Shown here piece by piece: positions 9,014 to 18,078 of a stretch of DNA of 45,789 nt. The DNA is from Methanosarcinaceae archaeon. GTDB taxonomy: Archaea > Halobacteriota > Methanosarcinia > Methanosarcinales > Methanosarcinaceae. How positions within the stretch are numbered: the stretch's first letter is position 1; each line of letters starts with the position of its first letter. The translations under genes and the position numbers were made by a program. The DNA lies in NCBI GenBank assembly GCA_020055655.1, contig JAIPUR010000021.1, positions 1-45,789 of the forward strand. Reading direction: 5' to 3'. Under the pieces are notes generated by a model. The model did not search any database and was not told the DNA's origin. It worked only from the letters and a program-made list of their open reading frames with translations.

Positions 9014-9118
9014 TGGATTCAACCCGCAAAAAGTGAATTTGATATTAGATATAAATAACTTTAAAAAATAAGTCGAATGATATCGAAACAATTCTAATTG
9101 ACCAAAAATAAAAAAGAA

Positions 9119-9568
9119 TTATTGGGATACCGGAGGCATCCCTGGCTGTCCCTGAGGCTGCTGAATACTAGACAGGTATGATTCAATTGATTGCATCTGC
9201 TGTCCGATCTGCTCGAGAGCATTGCTCATGTTCTCAAAGGCTTTTTCAAGCTTTGCCTTACGGTTCTCAAGTATTTCCTTTGCATCCTTCAATGGACGCT
9301 CAATACTAAAACCAGCCCCAATATCAACAACTATATTGTTGATCCGGGAGACGTTGGCAGATACAAATGAACCTGAGCCAATAGGAACCATCATTTCAGT
9401 ACCATCTTCTATGTCATTGAGCTCTTCAATTGTAGCAAGAGCTTTCGCACATTCCTGTGTAGAAGTCTGAATCATGCCCATTTGTTGCTGAACGGATTCA
9501 GCACGCTTTTGAAGTTCACTATGCTGCATTGAAAGTGTTTTTGGATCCTGTTCATTTGCATTGACCAT
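9119..9568 (-). CDS. pfdA: Prefoldin subunit alpha
   Basis: Alpha subunit of the hexameric co-chaperone prefoldin (GimC), which hands unfolded proteins to the thermosome. 149 aa: N-terminal coiled coil (about 12-50), central beta hairpins with MVPIGSGSFVSANV and VVDIGAGFSIERPL, C-terminal coiled coil (about 95-132) and a Pro/Gln tail. It lies 2 bp after rpl18a in the conserved euryarchaeal order rpl31e-eif6-rpl18a-pfdA-ftsY. Confidence 0.96.
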   Translation of the reverse strand: MVNANEQDPKTLSMQHSELQKRAESVQQQMGMIQTSTQECAKALATIEELNDIEDGTEMMVPIGSGSFVSANVSRINNIVVDIGAGFSIERPLKDAKEILENRKAKLEKAFENMSNALEQIGQQMQSIESYLSSIQQPQGQPGMPPVSQ

Positions 9569-9570
9569 GA

Positions 9571-9747
9571 TTATGCCTCGTTTATGCTGTCGATCTTAAT
9601 GTAGTTTCTTTTAAGAGAATGTTTGCTTCCAAAAAGAGAATAAACCTTATCAAGTGCATTCTTCTCATTCTGGCTTTCAACAGTCTTTGTAAATTTTTCC
9701 CATGAAACTCCGGCTTTGAATGTGCCTTTAACCTGGAATGTCTTCAT
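9571..9747 (-). CDS. rpl18a: 50S ribosomal protein L18Ae (LX)
   Basis: 58-aa ribosomal protein. It begins [13 protein letters not shown] and ends [11 protein letters not shown], the archaeal LX pattern, with [15 protein letters not shown] in the middle. SD AGGTGATTTC stands just before the ATG. It sits between eif6 and pfdA, which is its usual place in euryarchaea. Confidence 0.93.
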   Translation of the reverse strand: MKTFQVKGTFKAGVSWEKFTKTVESQNEKNALDKVYSLFGSKHSLKRNYIKIDSINEA

Positions 9748-9776
9748 ATGAAATCACCTGTTTAATCTTTATTAAT

Positions 9777-10433
9777 CTACTTAATAAAATCCAATGCATC
9801 TTCTACCCTTGCAAGTTCGTGACCTGTGGTGTTTGAGCCTGCAACATAACCTTTTGAATTTGCAATAATACCTGAACCTACCATCTGAGTACCAAAATTA
9901 CTTGTACCAATGCTCACAGGAAGATCGAATATCTTCTCCAGATATTCCATTTCTGCATCGCTTACCAGAGGATGAACTAGTAAACCCTTATTGGTAGCAA
10001 TAGCTGCCATTCCAACAGTTTTTATGCCGCCTATGGTACCTCTGTACACATCGACTTTCAGTGCATCCCTAATAGCTTTGATTGCGTTATCACTTAGTTC
10101 AGGATGAACTAAGGCAGCAGAATCATTTGCAAGCACAACGTTACCCACTGCATTTAGCTTACTGGGCAGGTTGTGAATTGGAATATCCAGATCCTTAAGA
10201 TCTTCTGGAGTAGTACCTCGAGGAACCAACAATCCATTGGAATTACCCCTGGACATAGAACCCACAACAGTACTACCATTGATCAGCTTTGGAAATACCG
10301 GGACTTTAAGCATATCTTCGATAGATCTGCAAATTTTACCTTTAGTTCCCTGGGGAACCAGTGCAAACTCTTCAGTACAGGTTGCAAAAGCCCCAATAAT
10401 AGGACTATCGTGAATGTTCAAAGTTTTTATCAT
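9777..10433 (-). CDS. eif6: Translation initiation factor 6 (aIF6)
   Basis: Anti-association factor that binds the 50S subunit and blocks premature joining with 30S. 218 aa, the usual archaeal length, with pentein pseudo-repeats visible as recurring G-[ST] and LVHP elements ([20 protein letters not shown]), [13 protein letters not shown] early and [16 protein letters not shown] at the end. It lies between rpl31e and rpl18a. Stop codon TAG. Confidence 0.97.
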   Translation of the reverse strand: MIKTLNIHDSPIIGAFATCTEEFALVPQGTKGKICRSIEDMLKVPVFPKLINGSTVVGSMSRGNSNGLLVPRGTTPEDLKDLDIPIHNLPSKLNAVGNVVLANDSAALVHPELSDNAIKAIRDALKVDVYRGTIGGIKTVGMAAIATNKGLLVHPLVSDAEMEYLEKIFDLPVSIGTSNFGTQMVGSGIIANSKGYVAGSNTTGHELARVEDALDFIK

Positions 10434-10479
10434 TATATTTCTCGGTTATTGTTAAAAGGCAGGATGCATTAGCTTTCAC

Positions 10480-10746
10480 TTATGCAAGCTCGACCTGGAC
10501 TTCTCCGTCCTCGAACTTAGCTGCCTTTACACGAATGGAGCTTGGTGGTTTTTCTGAACCACGGGCCCATAGTTTCTCGTTGACGGACTGATCGAACTTG
10601 ATCTGTTCTGCATCAACTTTCATGTGCTTTGTAAGGTATGCCCTGACGAGCTTTACAGACTTGTGGGATCTCTTCCACCTAGCAGTCATCTTTACTCTAC
10701 GGAGCGGAATTGTATATACCTGTTCTTTTACTATATCATCTGCCAC
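10480..10746 (-). CDS. rpl31e: 50S ribosomal protein L31e
   Basis: 88-aa ribosomal protein with YTIPLRRVKMTARWKRSHKS, KLVRAYLTKHMK and EKLWARGSEKPPSSIRVKA, all hallmarks of L31e. Two ATGs three and two codons upstream would add MMI, but they overlap the SD GGTGAT; the GTG at 10746 lies four bases after that SD and gives the normal archaeal start (ADDIVKEQ). It follows rpl39e by 13 bp. Confidence 0.95.
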   Translation of the reverse strand: MADDIVKEQVYTIPLRRVKMTARWKRSHKSVKLVRAYLTKHMKVDAEQIKFDQSVNEKLWARGSEKPPSSIRVKAAKFEDGEVQVELA

Positions 10747-10759
10747 TATCATCACCTAC

Positions 10760-10915
10760 TTACTTCACATCAAGGCTGCTTCTTCTCCAGTGTCTTCTCT
10801 TGGGGTGGCTTGCAACCTTACGGTTGGTCTTGATAATTGCCCAGGTAGGAACCCTGTGGTTCTGCCTGTGTGCTTTTGCCAGCCTCATTTTTTGTCCTTT
10901 AGTATTGTGACTCAC
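10760..10915 (-). CDS. rpl39e: 50S ribosomal protein L39e
   Basis: 51-aa, very basic ribosomal protein: [18 protein letters not shown], then [17 protein letters not shown] and the end [13 protein letters not shown], unmistakable for L39e. Start is GTG at 10915 with SD GGTGAG seven bases upstream. First of the rpl39e-rpl31e-eif6 run. Confidence 0.95.
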   Translation of the reverse strand: MSHNTKGQKMRLAKAHRQNHRVPTWAIIKTNRKVASHPKRRHWRRSSLDVK

Positions 10916-11026
10916 TTGTCTCACCTATGCTATGATCTGTAATATTATTATATGAAATACCAATTAAAGTTTGAACTTACAACATAACTATGATATAAAT
11001 CATTAATCATGGATCCGTTTATTAAT

Positions 11027-11635
11027 TTATTGATAATATTCTCTTTTTCGTTCAACAACATGTGACTGGATATGTGACGGAAATAATTTTCCTACAAGAT
11101 CCGGACCATTTCTTTGCCTGATCAGTTCACGAAGTTCAGCCTCATAATCTGATTTGATTATTTTTTCACTGGGGCCTTCTTTGATGATCAGATGTTCTTT
11201 TACCAGTTTATTAACGGCAGCACGACCAAATCCCTGCAGGGGACATATGTAGTGCACACCAAACCGGTCTTCAATGCTTCTTGACTGCGATCGGTCTATC
11301 AAAGGTACACGATCATCGCGACGAATTCCATCTGCAATGAAAATATCTTTTTTTTCAGATGCAATGTGTTCGACTGCTGATCTATGTATATGATCTATGG
11401 CATTTTTCGGAAAGCCGTCTTTGATGATCATCTCGTAAGCATCTTCGAGAATCGATCTTTCAAGACAAACAACCCGATGAGCAAAGCCCAGTTCATCTGC
11501 AGTTTCCCGCGCATGATCCGCAACTGGGAGCAACGAAAAAGTGCATGTGACAAGTCCAACATCAAAAAAGGGCTCCAGCATAATTGCTGCCAAAGAGCTG
11601 TCTTTTCCTCCACTGAACAATACCGAGGCTTGCAT
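11027..11635 (-). CDS. PP-loop ATPase of the N-type ATP pyrophosphatase superfamily
   Basis: 202 aa. SGGKDSSLAA near the N-terminus is the PP-loop of enzymes that adenylate a substrate (ThiI, TilS, QueC and asparagine-synthetase relatives). IADGIRRDDRVP and ICPLQGFGRAAVNKLV suggest a further substrate or nucleotide site. Archaeal homologues are often annotated as alpha hydrolase or by a DUF number and sit in this same cluster between PDCD5 and rpl39e, so a role in RNA or ribosome modification is plausible; the substrate is unknown. Confidence 0.85.
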   Translation of the reverse strand: MQASVLFSGGKDSSLAAIMLEPFFDVGLVTCTFSLLPVADHARETADELGFAHRVVCLERSILEDAYEMIIKDGFPKNAIDHIHRSAVEHIASEKKDIFIADGIRRDDRVPLIDRSQSRSIEDRFGVHYICPLQGFGRAAVNKLVKEHLIIKEGPSEKIIKSDYEAELRELIRQRNGPDLVGKLFPSHIQSHVVERKREYYQ

Positions 11636-11646
11636 GAACTGCCAAC

Positions 11647-12009
11647 TTACATACGTTTGATACTAGGTTCATGCTTTTTCGACTGCATCTGGGATAGAAG
11701 ATGTTTTAGTTGAGCATCATCTATTTTAGATTGCAGCCTGCCACCCTGAGCAAGTGAGATCAATTGTTGTTCTATTTGTTCTACTAGCTCTTTACGAGAC
11801 AATCGCAATGAAGTCAAACGGTCACGGGCCTCAGGTGTCAGAACCTGACGAAGTATGGCCTGCTTCTGAGCTTCCATTTCAGCCTGTTCCCGCTCCTGCT
11901 GCATAGCTGCCTGCATATCAGCACCAGGCATCTGTTGCTGACCTTCTTGCTGTTGCTGCTGGAGTTGTTCAAGTTTCCTTCTTCTTATAGATTCAAGATC
12001 ATCTGCCAT
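11647..12009 (-). CDS. DNA-binding protein, PDCD5 family
   Basis: 120-aa homologue of eukaryotic PDCD5 (TFAR19). Residues 1-50 are a Gln-rich charged helix (QQQQQEGQQQ), followed by the family core (ILRQVLTPEARDRLTSLRLSRKELVEQIEQQLISLAQGGRL) and a basic tail. It binds nucleic acid in vitro in other archaea; its cellular role is not settled. It lies between rps19e and the PP-loop gene, 11 bp from the latter. Confidence 0.94.
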   Translation of the reverse strand: MADDLESIRRRKLEQLQQQQQEGQQQMPGADMQAAMQQEREQAEMEAQKQAILRQVLTPEARDRLTSLRLSRKELVEQIEQQLISLAQGGRLQSKIDDAQLKHLLSQMQSKKHEPSIKRM

Positions 12010-12082
12010 GAAATCCGCCTCTTCTTAGATTAACGCAAATATTGTATCTTTATGCGTCTATATTATTGAACGACATGAGATA

Positions 12083-12532
12083 TCAGTATTTCTCAAGGCC
12101 TGGAATTGTTTCCACAAGCTCCTGTTTTACCTGGTATGCTACATTATCAAGCAAGGACCTGCCCTGAGGGGAAACCACACGACCGCTCTTGAGACTGCGT
12201 ACAAAGCCTGCCTCTTCAAGTTGTTGAAGTGCTACTCTTGCGATGGAACCGCTGCCCTTTGCTTTCTTGTAAGGATTGGCTCCTCTGTCCTTTTTACCAC
12301 CGTAGATGGATCTCATACGCTCTATGCCTACTGGGCCCTGGGTATAAGTAGTTCTAAGAACTGATGCACATCTGGTATACCACCAGTCACTGTCTACTGG
12401 AGGTAGATCCTTGTGTACACCGGTCTTTACATGTGCTGCCCACTCAGGTGGGGTTATCTTATCATTAGCCTTAAGATTTTCTGCAACCTTACTGATAAGG
12501 TTGGCTGCAGGTACATCATATGCAGTTGTCAT
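12083..12532 (-). CDS. rps19e: 30S ribosomal protein S19e
   Basis: 149 aa, all-helical small-subunit protein needed for 30S maturation. [20 protein letters not shown] start, [33 protein letters not shown] and the [19 protein letters not shown] winged-helix segment are diagnostic. First gene of the cluster running to ftsY; the upstream gap to purA holds the purA terminator. Confidence 0.97.
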   Translation of the reverse strand: MTTAYDVPAANLISKVAENLKANDKITPPEWAAHVKTGVHKDLPPVDSDWWYTRCASVLRTTYTQGPVGIERMRSIYGGKKDRGANPYKKAKGSGSIARVALQQLEEAGFVRSLKSGRVVSPQGRSLLDNVAYQVKQELVETIPGLEKY

Positions 12533-12654
12533 TTTATTCTCCCTGTAATTGTGATATAATCAATCATGGACTCACTGATTAATATCTAAATTCGTTCTAG
12601 CTGGAGTTAGAATGGTTAAACTATCGAGTAGTATATACGTGTTTCGGCAGAAAA

Positions 12655-12692
12655 GATAAAAAAAAGAAAAGTGAAAGGAAGTACTACTTCCT
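12655..12692 (-). terminator. purA terminator
   Basis: AGGAAGT-ACT-ACTTCCT (12676-12692), a perfect 7-bp stem spanning the purA stop codon, followed on the minus strand by TTCACTTTTC and eight T. Same design as the hairpins at 2341, 7899 and 24001. Confidence 0.7.
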
Positions 12693-13955
12693 GAAAGTCT
12701 GATCTCTTGCTGGTCCCACTGATATGAACTCAACAGGAACTCCCATTTTATCCTCAAGGTAAAGTACGTAATCTTTGGCTGCCGGTGGCAGATCATCGAA
12801 GCTCTGCACGCCAGTAAGATCATCATCCCATCCCGGAAGCTCCTGATAAACTGGTTTGCATGCTGCAAGGTCTGCTGTATCCTCAGGAGGATAATCAAGC
12901 ACCTTGCCATTCAGATCATAGGCAACACAGACCTTGATCGGTTCGAGATCCAAAAGCACATCAAGTTTAGTAAGAGCTATAGATGTATAGCCATTGAGAT
13001 AAATAGCCTTTTTAAGAAGGGGGAGATCAAACCACCCACAGCGTCTGGATCTGCCAGTTGTAGTCCCTATCTCTCCACCAGCTTCCTGGATCTGTTTGCC
13101 AAGATCATCAAAAAGTTCTGTAGGCATTGGACCTTCACCAACACGTGTAATATATGCTTTAACGATACCCAGGACACTGTCAACCCTTGTAGGACCAACA
13201 CCGATGTTAGCACAGGCAGAGCCTGCAATAGTGCATGATGATGTCACAAACTTCTGAGTACCATGGATCACATCAAGATGAGTACCTTGTGCACCTTCTG
13301 CAAGCACATTTTTACCATCATCAAGTGCTTTGTTCACTTCATAGGAAACATCAGTGATATATGGGGCCATACGCTCGCCAAGTTGCACATATTTTTCAAT
13401 TAGTCCTTCATCCATCACGATACCTGGATCTCCGCCTAAATCCCTGATAGCAGCTTCTTTGGAAGCTGCAAGCTCTGAAAGTCTTTTCATGAGCCTTTCA
13501 CTACTTGTGAGGTCCGCCATTCGAACTTCATCTCTGGCCACCTTGTCAATATATGCAAATCCAATACCTCTACCAGTAGTTCCTATTTTTTCAGTTCTCT
13601 TGGATTCGCGCAGAACATCCAGTTCTATATGATATGGCATAATAATACTGGTTTTAGCATCTATACCCATTTTTTCAGGAGGGAGATCAATACCACCTGC
13701 TGAAAGCATATCTACTTCTTCAAGGAGCACACCAGGATCAACAACAGTACCAGGACCTATTAAAACACGGGAATCTAAAAGAAAACCTGATGGTATCAGA
13801 TGAAGCTTATAGACATCATCACCGACCTTTACTGTATGCCCTGCGTTGTTACCTCCCTGAAAACGAACAACCAGATCATAATCCTTTGACATGAGGTCAA
13901 CTATTTTCCCTTTACCTTCATCGCCAAACTGAGAACCTGTAATAATAGTGAACAT
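12684..13955 (-). CDS. purA: Adenylosuccinate synthetase
   Basis: GTP-dependent ligation of IMP and aspartate, the first committed step to AMP. 423 aa. GSQFGDEGKGKIVD is the P-loop-like signature with the catalytic Asp, NAGHTV carries the catalytic His, QGTHLDVIHGT is the IMP loop, and TTTGRSRRCGWFD binds aspartate and GTP. Full length with no unusual insertion. Last gene of its transcript (stop inside a hairpin); a small unknown gene lies 42 bp upstream. Confidence 0.97.
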   Translation of the reverse strand: MFTIITGSQFGDEGKGKIVDLMSKDYDLVVRFQGGNNAGHTVKVGDDVYKLHLIPSGFLLDSRVLIGPGTVVDPGVLLEEVDMLSAGGIDLPPEKMGIDAKTSIIMPYHIELDVLRESKRTEKIGTTGRGIGFAYIDKVARDEVRMADLTSSERLMKRLSELAASKEAAIRDLGGDPGIVMDEGLIEKYVQLGERMAPYITDVSYEVNKALDDGKNVLAEGAQGTHLDVIHGTQKFVTSSCTIAGSACANIGVGPTRVDSVLGIVKAYITRVGEGPMPTELFDDLGKQIQEAGGEIGTTTGRSRRCGWFDLPLLKKAIYLNGYTSIALTKLDVLLDLEPIKVCVAYDLNGKVLDYPPEDTADLAACKPVYQELPGWDDDLTGVQSFDDLPPAAKDYVLYLEDKMGVPVEFISVGPARDQTFRK

Positions 13956-13997
13956 GGGAGAAGGATTAGCCTGTACGCATAATAATGTTTTGATTGC

Positions 13998-14354
13998 CTA
14001 GAGATCTTCATCAAAGACCAGTATGCGCGTGTTTTCATCGAACGAAGATGAGCCTGCGATCGAGCACCTCAATGCATGAGTAATACCCATATCCAGAAGA
14101 GTATCAATAATCCGCTCTGCTAAGCTTACCGAGACATTGAATTCAGATTGGAGCATGTATATAGCATCAGGCCTCTTTATGGAAAAAAAGCAAGATCGCG
14201 ACCTTTTAGCAGAAGTACATGAATCATACCCGGGACACTTCATTACACGGGAACTATTTTTGAAATGAATAGCAAGTCCTTGCCATGAATATACATTGTG
14301 CATACCTTTGATACCAAAAAGATTAGATTTAGTACGGTCCCTGGGTCTTAGCAT
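13998..14354 (-). CDS. Hypothetical protein upstream of purA
   Basis: 118 aa, family not recognised. Four cysteines (CPGYDSC, SRSC, LRC), a basic N-terminal half and a helical C-terminal half (SVSLAERIIDTLLDMGITHAL) ending in acidic FDEDL. The spaced cysteines could bind metal, but no known zinc-ribbon spacing is complete. Position and strand suggest cotranscription with purA. An internal Met at residue 18 is an alternative start. Confidence 0.6.
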   Translation of the reverse strand: MLRPRDRTKSNLFGIKGMHNVYSWQGLAIHFKNSSRVMKCPGYDSCTSAKRSRSCFFSIKRPDAIYMLQSEFNVSVSLAERIIDTLLDMGITHALRCSIAGSSSFDENTRILVFDEDL

Positions 14355-14394
14355 AGAGAATTATTAGAACTAATTATATAATTAGTTTTTTCCA

Positions 14395-14444
14395 AAAACA
14401 AAAAAGAAGAAGGAAGAAGAAACATCTGGAGATAAGATCAGATG
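14395..14444 (-). terminator. Terminator of the secreted Ig-like protein gene
   Basis: CATCTG (14423-14428) pairs with CAGATG (14439-14444); on the minus strand the stem is followed by a long T/C-rich tract (TTTCTTCTTCC then TTCTTCTTTTTT). Confidence 0.5.
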
Positions 14445-14481
14445 AACAGCTATTAAACTGCAAAAAATAAAGTGAGGATTA

Positions 14482-15570
14482 TTACTTGAACCTATTTCTT
14501 CGATAGCCAATGAAAATAGCACCTATGGCAAATAGTACCACAATAACATTGAGTGTATCAGATACAGGCAAGTAGTCCATTAATTTAGAAGGTTCCGGTT
14601 CAAGCAATTGTCCCTCGACATAAGCATCATCCACACTATCGCCTACACTATTATCCACATCATTAGGTGAATTCATATCCTCGGGAGCCGATTCCAGATC
14701 ATCACCGAAACCATCATCTGACTCAGTTGAAGAATTTTGAGTTGTTTCTGGTGCAGGAACTATAGGAAGGCTGCCTGTATGACTGCTTCCTGATGAAGAA
14801 GAAGAAGAAGATGAGGAAGATGTATCTACAGGAACTGATCCACCACCATTATCAGCTTCATCAGAATCAATGCCATCCCCCAGGGTAAGTGTTCTACTCT
14901 CAGCACCTATATTCAGATCGAAATCACCCATGGGCATGTTATCCGTAGTATAAGTATATTCAAAATTTCCATCAGAATCTGCTTTGATGGTAGCTGCAGC
15001 CTTAAAGCTTAAAGACACAGGTGATTCACTTGCAGCATTTCCGGACAAAGTAATGTCATATGTACCGCTTTTGATCTTTGATGTACCAAAAGTAGCAACA
15101 GAACCTGAAACTGATGCAGGTACAGTTACAGGCACTCCAAAAACATTAACGGTTACGTCAAGATCTTGAACACCTTCTGCTCGGAGACTGAACGAATCTG
15201 AACCTTCGGGAATAGTTACCTTCCCTATATCATATTCATAGAGACCACCCGAAACAGGTCGCTCTTTTGTAAAGGACACGGATGCAGATATATCCTCATT
15301 TGGATCAGCTTTGCCAGTAACAGTTATTGGTTCACCCGCTGCCGGATTCTCAGGAGATATTGCCAACTCGGTCACTTGCGCATAAGCAGGGATAAAAGCA
15401 AGTGATAATAGCATCAGAAAGATTACAGATATGCAGGAAATTCGTGCTGCAAACATGTGACTACATTTGAACGATGACAATAAAGTATCCTGATAAGCAT
15501 GCAAGTTACGTATCATATTATTTTTGGCCCCTATGAGATAGAATATCTCATCCAGTATATCAGTGAACAT
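14482..15570 (-). CDS. Secreted, membrane-anchored Ig-like surface protein
   Basis: 362 aa as an open frame. A signal peptide lies at residues 39-65 (MFAARISCISVIFLMLLSLA...AYAQ), so the true start may be the Met at 15456; Met 19 is another option. Two beta-sandwich repeats follow (about 68-230, with ISPENPAAGEPITVTGKADP), then a low-complexity linker of ten Ser and acidic Asp/Glu/Ser stretches, then one C-terminal helix (LNVIVVLFAIGAIFIG) and a basic tail. The topology is that of an archaeal surface protein tethered in the membrane with a flexible stalk. No PGF-CTERM motif is seen. N-S-S and similar sequons are present in the linker. Confidence 0.85.
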   Translation of the reverse strand: MFTDILDEIFYLIGAKNNMIRNLHAYQDTLLSSFKCSHMFAARISCISVIFLMLLSLAFIPAYAQVTELAISPENPAAGEPITVTGKADPNEDISASVSFTKERPVSGGLYEYDIGKVTIPEGSDSFSLRAEGVQDLDVTVNVFGVPVTVPASVSGSVATFGTSKIKSGTYDITLSGNAASESPVSLSFKAAATIKADSDGNFEYTYTTDNMPMGDFDLNIGAESRTLTLGDGIDSDEADNGGGSVPVDTSSSSSSSSSSGSSHTGSLPIVPAPETTQNSSTESDDGFGDDLESAPEDMNSPNDVDNSVGDSVDDAYVEGQLLEPEPSKLMDYLPVSDTLNVIVVLFAIGAIFIGYRRNRFK

Positions 15571-15670
15571 TTATTTAATATTATCCGAAAAAAATCAAAC
15601 TTATATTGAGATTATCAAATTAGGTCATAAATCCTCTCATTCTAATTTGAGATATTAAGTTAATCATAGC

Positions 15671-15689
15671 GCATGAGCTACGCTCATGC
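15671..15689. repeat. Perfect 8-bp inverted repeat in intergenic region
   Basis: GCATGAGC-TAC-GCTCATGC stands in the AT-rich gap between the CPBP gene (ending at 15799) and the Ig-like protein gene. It may be a terminator stem or an operator; there is no clean T tract. Confidence 0.45.
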
Positions 15690-15798
15690 AACGTTTATTA
15701 GTAATTAAAAAAGAGTTACGATTTTAAAGTGAAAATCTAATTTGATGGCTTCACATTAAAATGTTATATTAGAATCTCATCATTTACATACCCAAATA

Positions 15799-16608
15799 TC
15801 ATACCATATATAGAGGAATGAAACCAAATAGGAATATATTTACAAAACCATGTGTCAGAGATACAAATGTTAAACTGTTAGTTTTTTGGAACATATAACC
15901 TAAGATCAGTCCTGCAAAAGATGTGAAAAATATCTCATAGATAGTACCATATCCAGAGTGCATTACTCCGAATAACAAGCTTGCTAATATAAGTCCACGG
16001 AAACTACCAATTGATGCCTCAAGACGAGTTTGCAACAAGGAACGGAATATTAACTCCTCACCAAGACCTACAAAAAAGATCATAATGATCGAAATGTGTA
16101 ACAGATTGGAGAAAGACATATCAGGAATTAAATAGCCTGCATGTATGACCAGATTCTCACCATAAGCAATTAAAAAGCCAATGCCTATAGCCATTGGAAT
16201 GAAACTTGTCATATTCTTAAAAGTAATGCCAAGTTTCTTTTTTGTAATACCCTGTTCCCGGACTATAATGTATATCGGTATGAACAACGGGGCATAAATA
16301 AAGAAATACATATTGAGAGTAAGCTCAGAAAATATTGGCATTGATATATTCAATAAACGTAATAAGGGCAATAAAGAGAGAACCTGAACGCTACGAAATG
16401 AACCTGTATCACGCATCCATAGTGAGGACAAAGATATCAATATCAGCACAGCAACATGAAGAATAATACCCGCTTTGAGATGGTCAGCGTAAATTGTTAA
16501 TTCAGCCAGAATGATCATGATAACAGGAATCAATATCATATTCATATCTTTCAGACCATACTGAAATGAAGTAGTTGAACTGGCGGTATTTTCATTTTCC
16601 ATTAGCAT
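15799..16608 (-). CDS. CPBP-family intramembrane metalloprotease
   Basis: 269-aa membrane protein of the CPBP (Abi/CAAX protease) family. Motif 1 GEELIFRSLLQ (EExxxR), motif 2 LFGVMHSGYG (His) and motif 3 HGFVN (HxxxN) are in place in the C-terminal half, preceded by several helices. Substrate unknown; archaeal members are found with surface-protein genes. Its ATG shares one base with the stop of the DUF1616 gene, so translation is coupled. Confidence 0.9.
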   Translation of the reverse strand: MLMENENTASSTTSFQYGLKDMNMILIPVIMIILAELTIYADHLKAGIILHVAVLILISLSSLWMRDTGSFRSVQVLSLLPLLRLLNISMPIFSELTLNMYFFIYAPLFIPIYIIVREQGITKKKLGITFKNMTSFIPMAIGIGFLIAYGENLVIHAGYLIPDMSFSNLLHISIIMIFFVGLGEELIFRSLLQTRLEASIGSFRGLILASLLFGVMHSGYGTIYEIFFTSFAGLILGYMFQKTNSLTFVSLTHGFVNIFLFGFIPLYMV

Positions 16609-17825
16609 TACTCCGTGACATTGAGTAAAACAGTCTGTTTTCGATACGGAGCTGTGAAATTAGACTCCCTGTATAAAATGTATTCCATTTCGATATCAGT
16701 ACCTTTTGATACAGGAGTGAAGGCTATTGGCCGTTCCCAGCGAGAATAGTGTTCAAGACTAATGTTATGGAAATTATCGGAGAGAGGCACACCACGTCCA
16801 TTGAACTCAAGTTCCAATGAGTAATTTGTCATTTCATATTCATTATTGAATATGCCAATAGTAGCAACCAGCTCATCGCCCAGGGTCAATTCAGACTCCA
16901 GATCCGATCCATCGGGACCACTCACGTAGAGATCAGTGAATGTTTCACCCTCTGACACATTGATCCACAGGTGCAAATCACGGTATGGTCCAGTCTTATT
17001 ATCTTCACGATAAAGAAGGTACTGCAACTTCATATCAGTACCAGCTTCTGAAGGTACAAAAGACAGAGGCATTTCCCATGTCATATTATGCGACAGGGAA
17101 ATGTGTTCAAGGTCATCCGGCATATCCATGGTCTGATCATCAAGCCGCATTTCAAGTGAATAGTTTACCAGGTCATATTCATGATTTACAATACCAACTA
17201 CCACATCCACCTGCTCACCTGATACAAGTTGAGTATTGTAACCATCAGCCATGCCATCAGGGCCAAGAATATAAAATTCAGTGAATTTTTCACCCTGCTT
17301 TGGAGTGACCACTACATAAACCAAGGTCAAAACAGAAGCAAGAATAGAGATTACCAGAATTATACTTAGAATACGATCCAAGCGCGATTGAGGTGTTGTG
17401 GTCAATTCATCAAGAACAGATAAATACATTTTTTCAAATGGAACATCGAATGCCTCAGCATCCAAAATATCTCTGCGATACACAGCCACCAGACACATAG
17501 AAACTGTGAAAAGTGAAATTGATACAAGTATAGGCAGAAGACGAATGCCCCATGGAGTATAATTCAAGATCAAGCCTATCAGAGGCACTACAGCAATACT
17601 TAGCCCAAAGCTCAATGCAATTCGCTCGATCCCATCCAGATCATCCTTTCCAGGAAACAAAGCTGCTATTAGAGCATATCCCGGTAGAAAGAGAACCATG
17701 GGCAAACCCAGTACAGTACGTATAGGCGTACCACTAAGTGGAGGGATCAGCACAATGAGATCTGTTAATAAAACAAGTATCAATACCAATTTAAGATCTG
17801 TAGGAAGGCGTTTTTTTAGAGACAT
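16608..17825 (-). CDS. DUF1616 membrane protein with two extracellular Ig-like repeats
   Basis: About 405 aa. Four helices fill residues 10-125 (PF07760 pattern with LGLPMVLFLPGYALIAALFP and ERIALSFGLSIAVVPLIGL), a further helix lies near 155-175, and then two tandem outer repeats (GEKFTEFYILGPDG..., GETFTDLYVSGPDG...) of about 100 aa each, both with NHEY/NNEY and NYSLE. Each repeat carries N-Y-S and similar sequons. The ATG at 17825 is chosen over one 13 codons upstream because it gives the usual charged start before helix 1. Role unknown; archaeal homologues lie near surface-glycan genes. Confidence 0.88.
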   Translation of the reverse strand: MSLKKRLPTDLKLVLILVLLTDLIVLIPPLSGTPIRTVLGLPMVLFLPGYALIAALFPGKDDLDGIERIALSFGLSIAVVPLIGLILNYTPWGIRLLPILVSISLFTVSMCLVAVYRRDILDAEAFDVPFEKMYLSVLDELTTTPQSRLDRILSIILVISILASVLTLVYVVVTPKQGEKFTEFYILGPDGMADGYNTQLVSGEQVDVVVGIVNHEYDLVNYSLEMRLDDQTMDMPDDLEHISLSHNMTWEMPLSFVPSEAGTDMKLQYLLYREDNKTGPYRDLHLWINVSEGETFTDLYVSGPDGSDLESELTLGDELVATIGIFNNEYEMTNYSLELEFNGRGVPLSDNFHNISLEHYSRWERPIAFTPVSKGTDIEMEYILYRESNFTAPYRKQTVLLNVTE

Positions 17826-18078
17826 TTCCGTTTTACCAAGAATAGATAATAAATTAATATACAAGATAATGTTTTACCAAATGTACATAAAATTATTAAT
17901 AATTTTGGCTTTGGTTAAGCAGAACAGGAACTACCAGGTCAAGCAAATACCCACACAGTAATGCATAAAGTAGCAGACAACCACCCAAATCGCAAATACT
18001 GACAATTTTCAACAACAAAATTGAATAATGTTATATAACTGAGAAGTCGTAAAGGTAATAAAATACGAGAGTGGGAAC

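Noticed and set aside
14780-14825. GAA/GAT-rich microsatellite
   Set aside because: It encodes the Ser-rich linker of the secreted protein in frame; ordinary low complexity.
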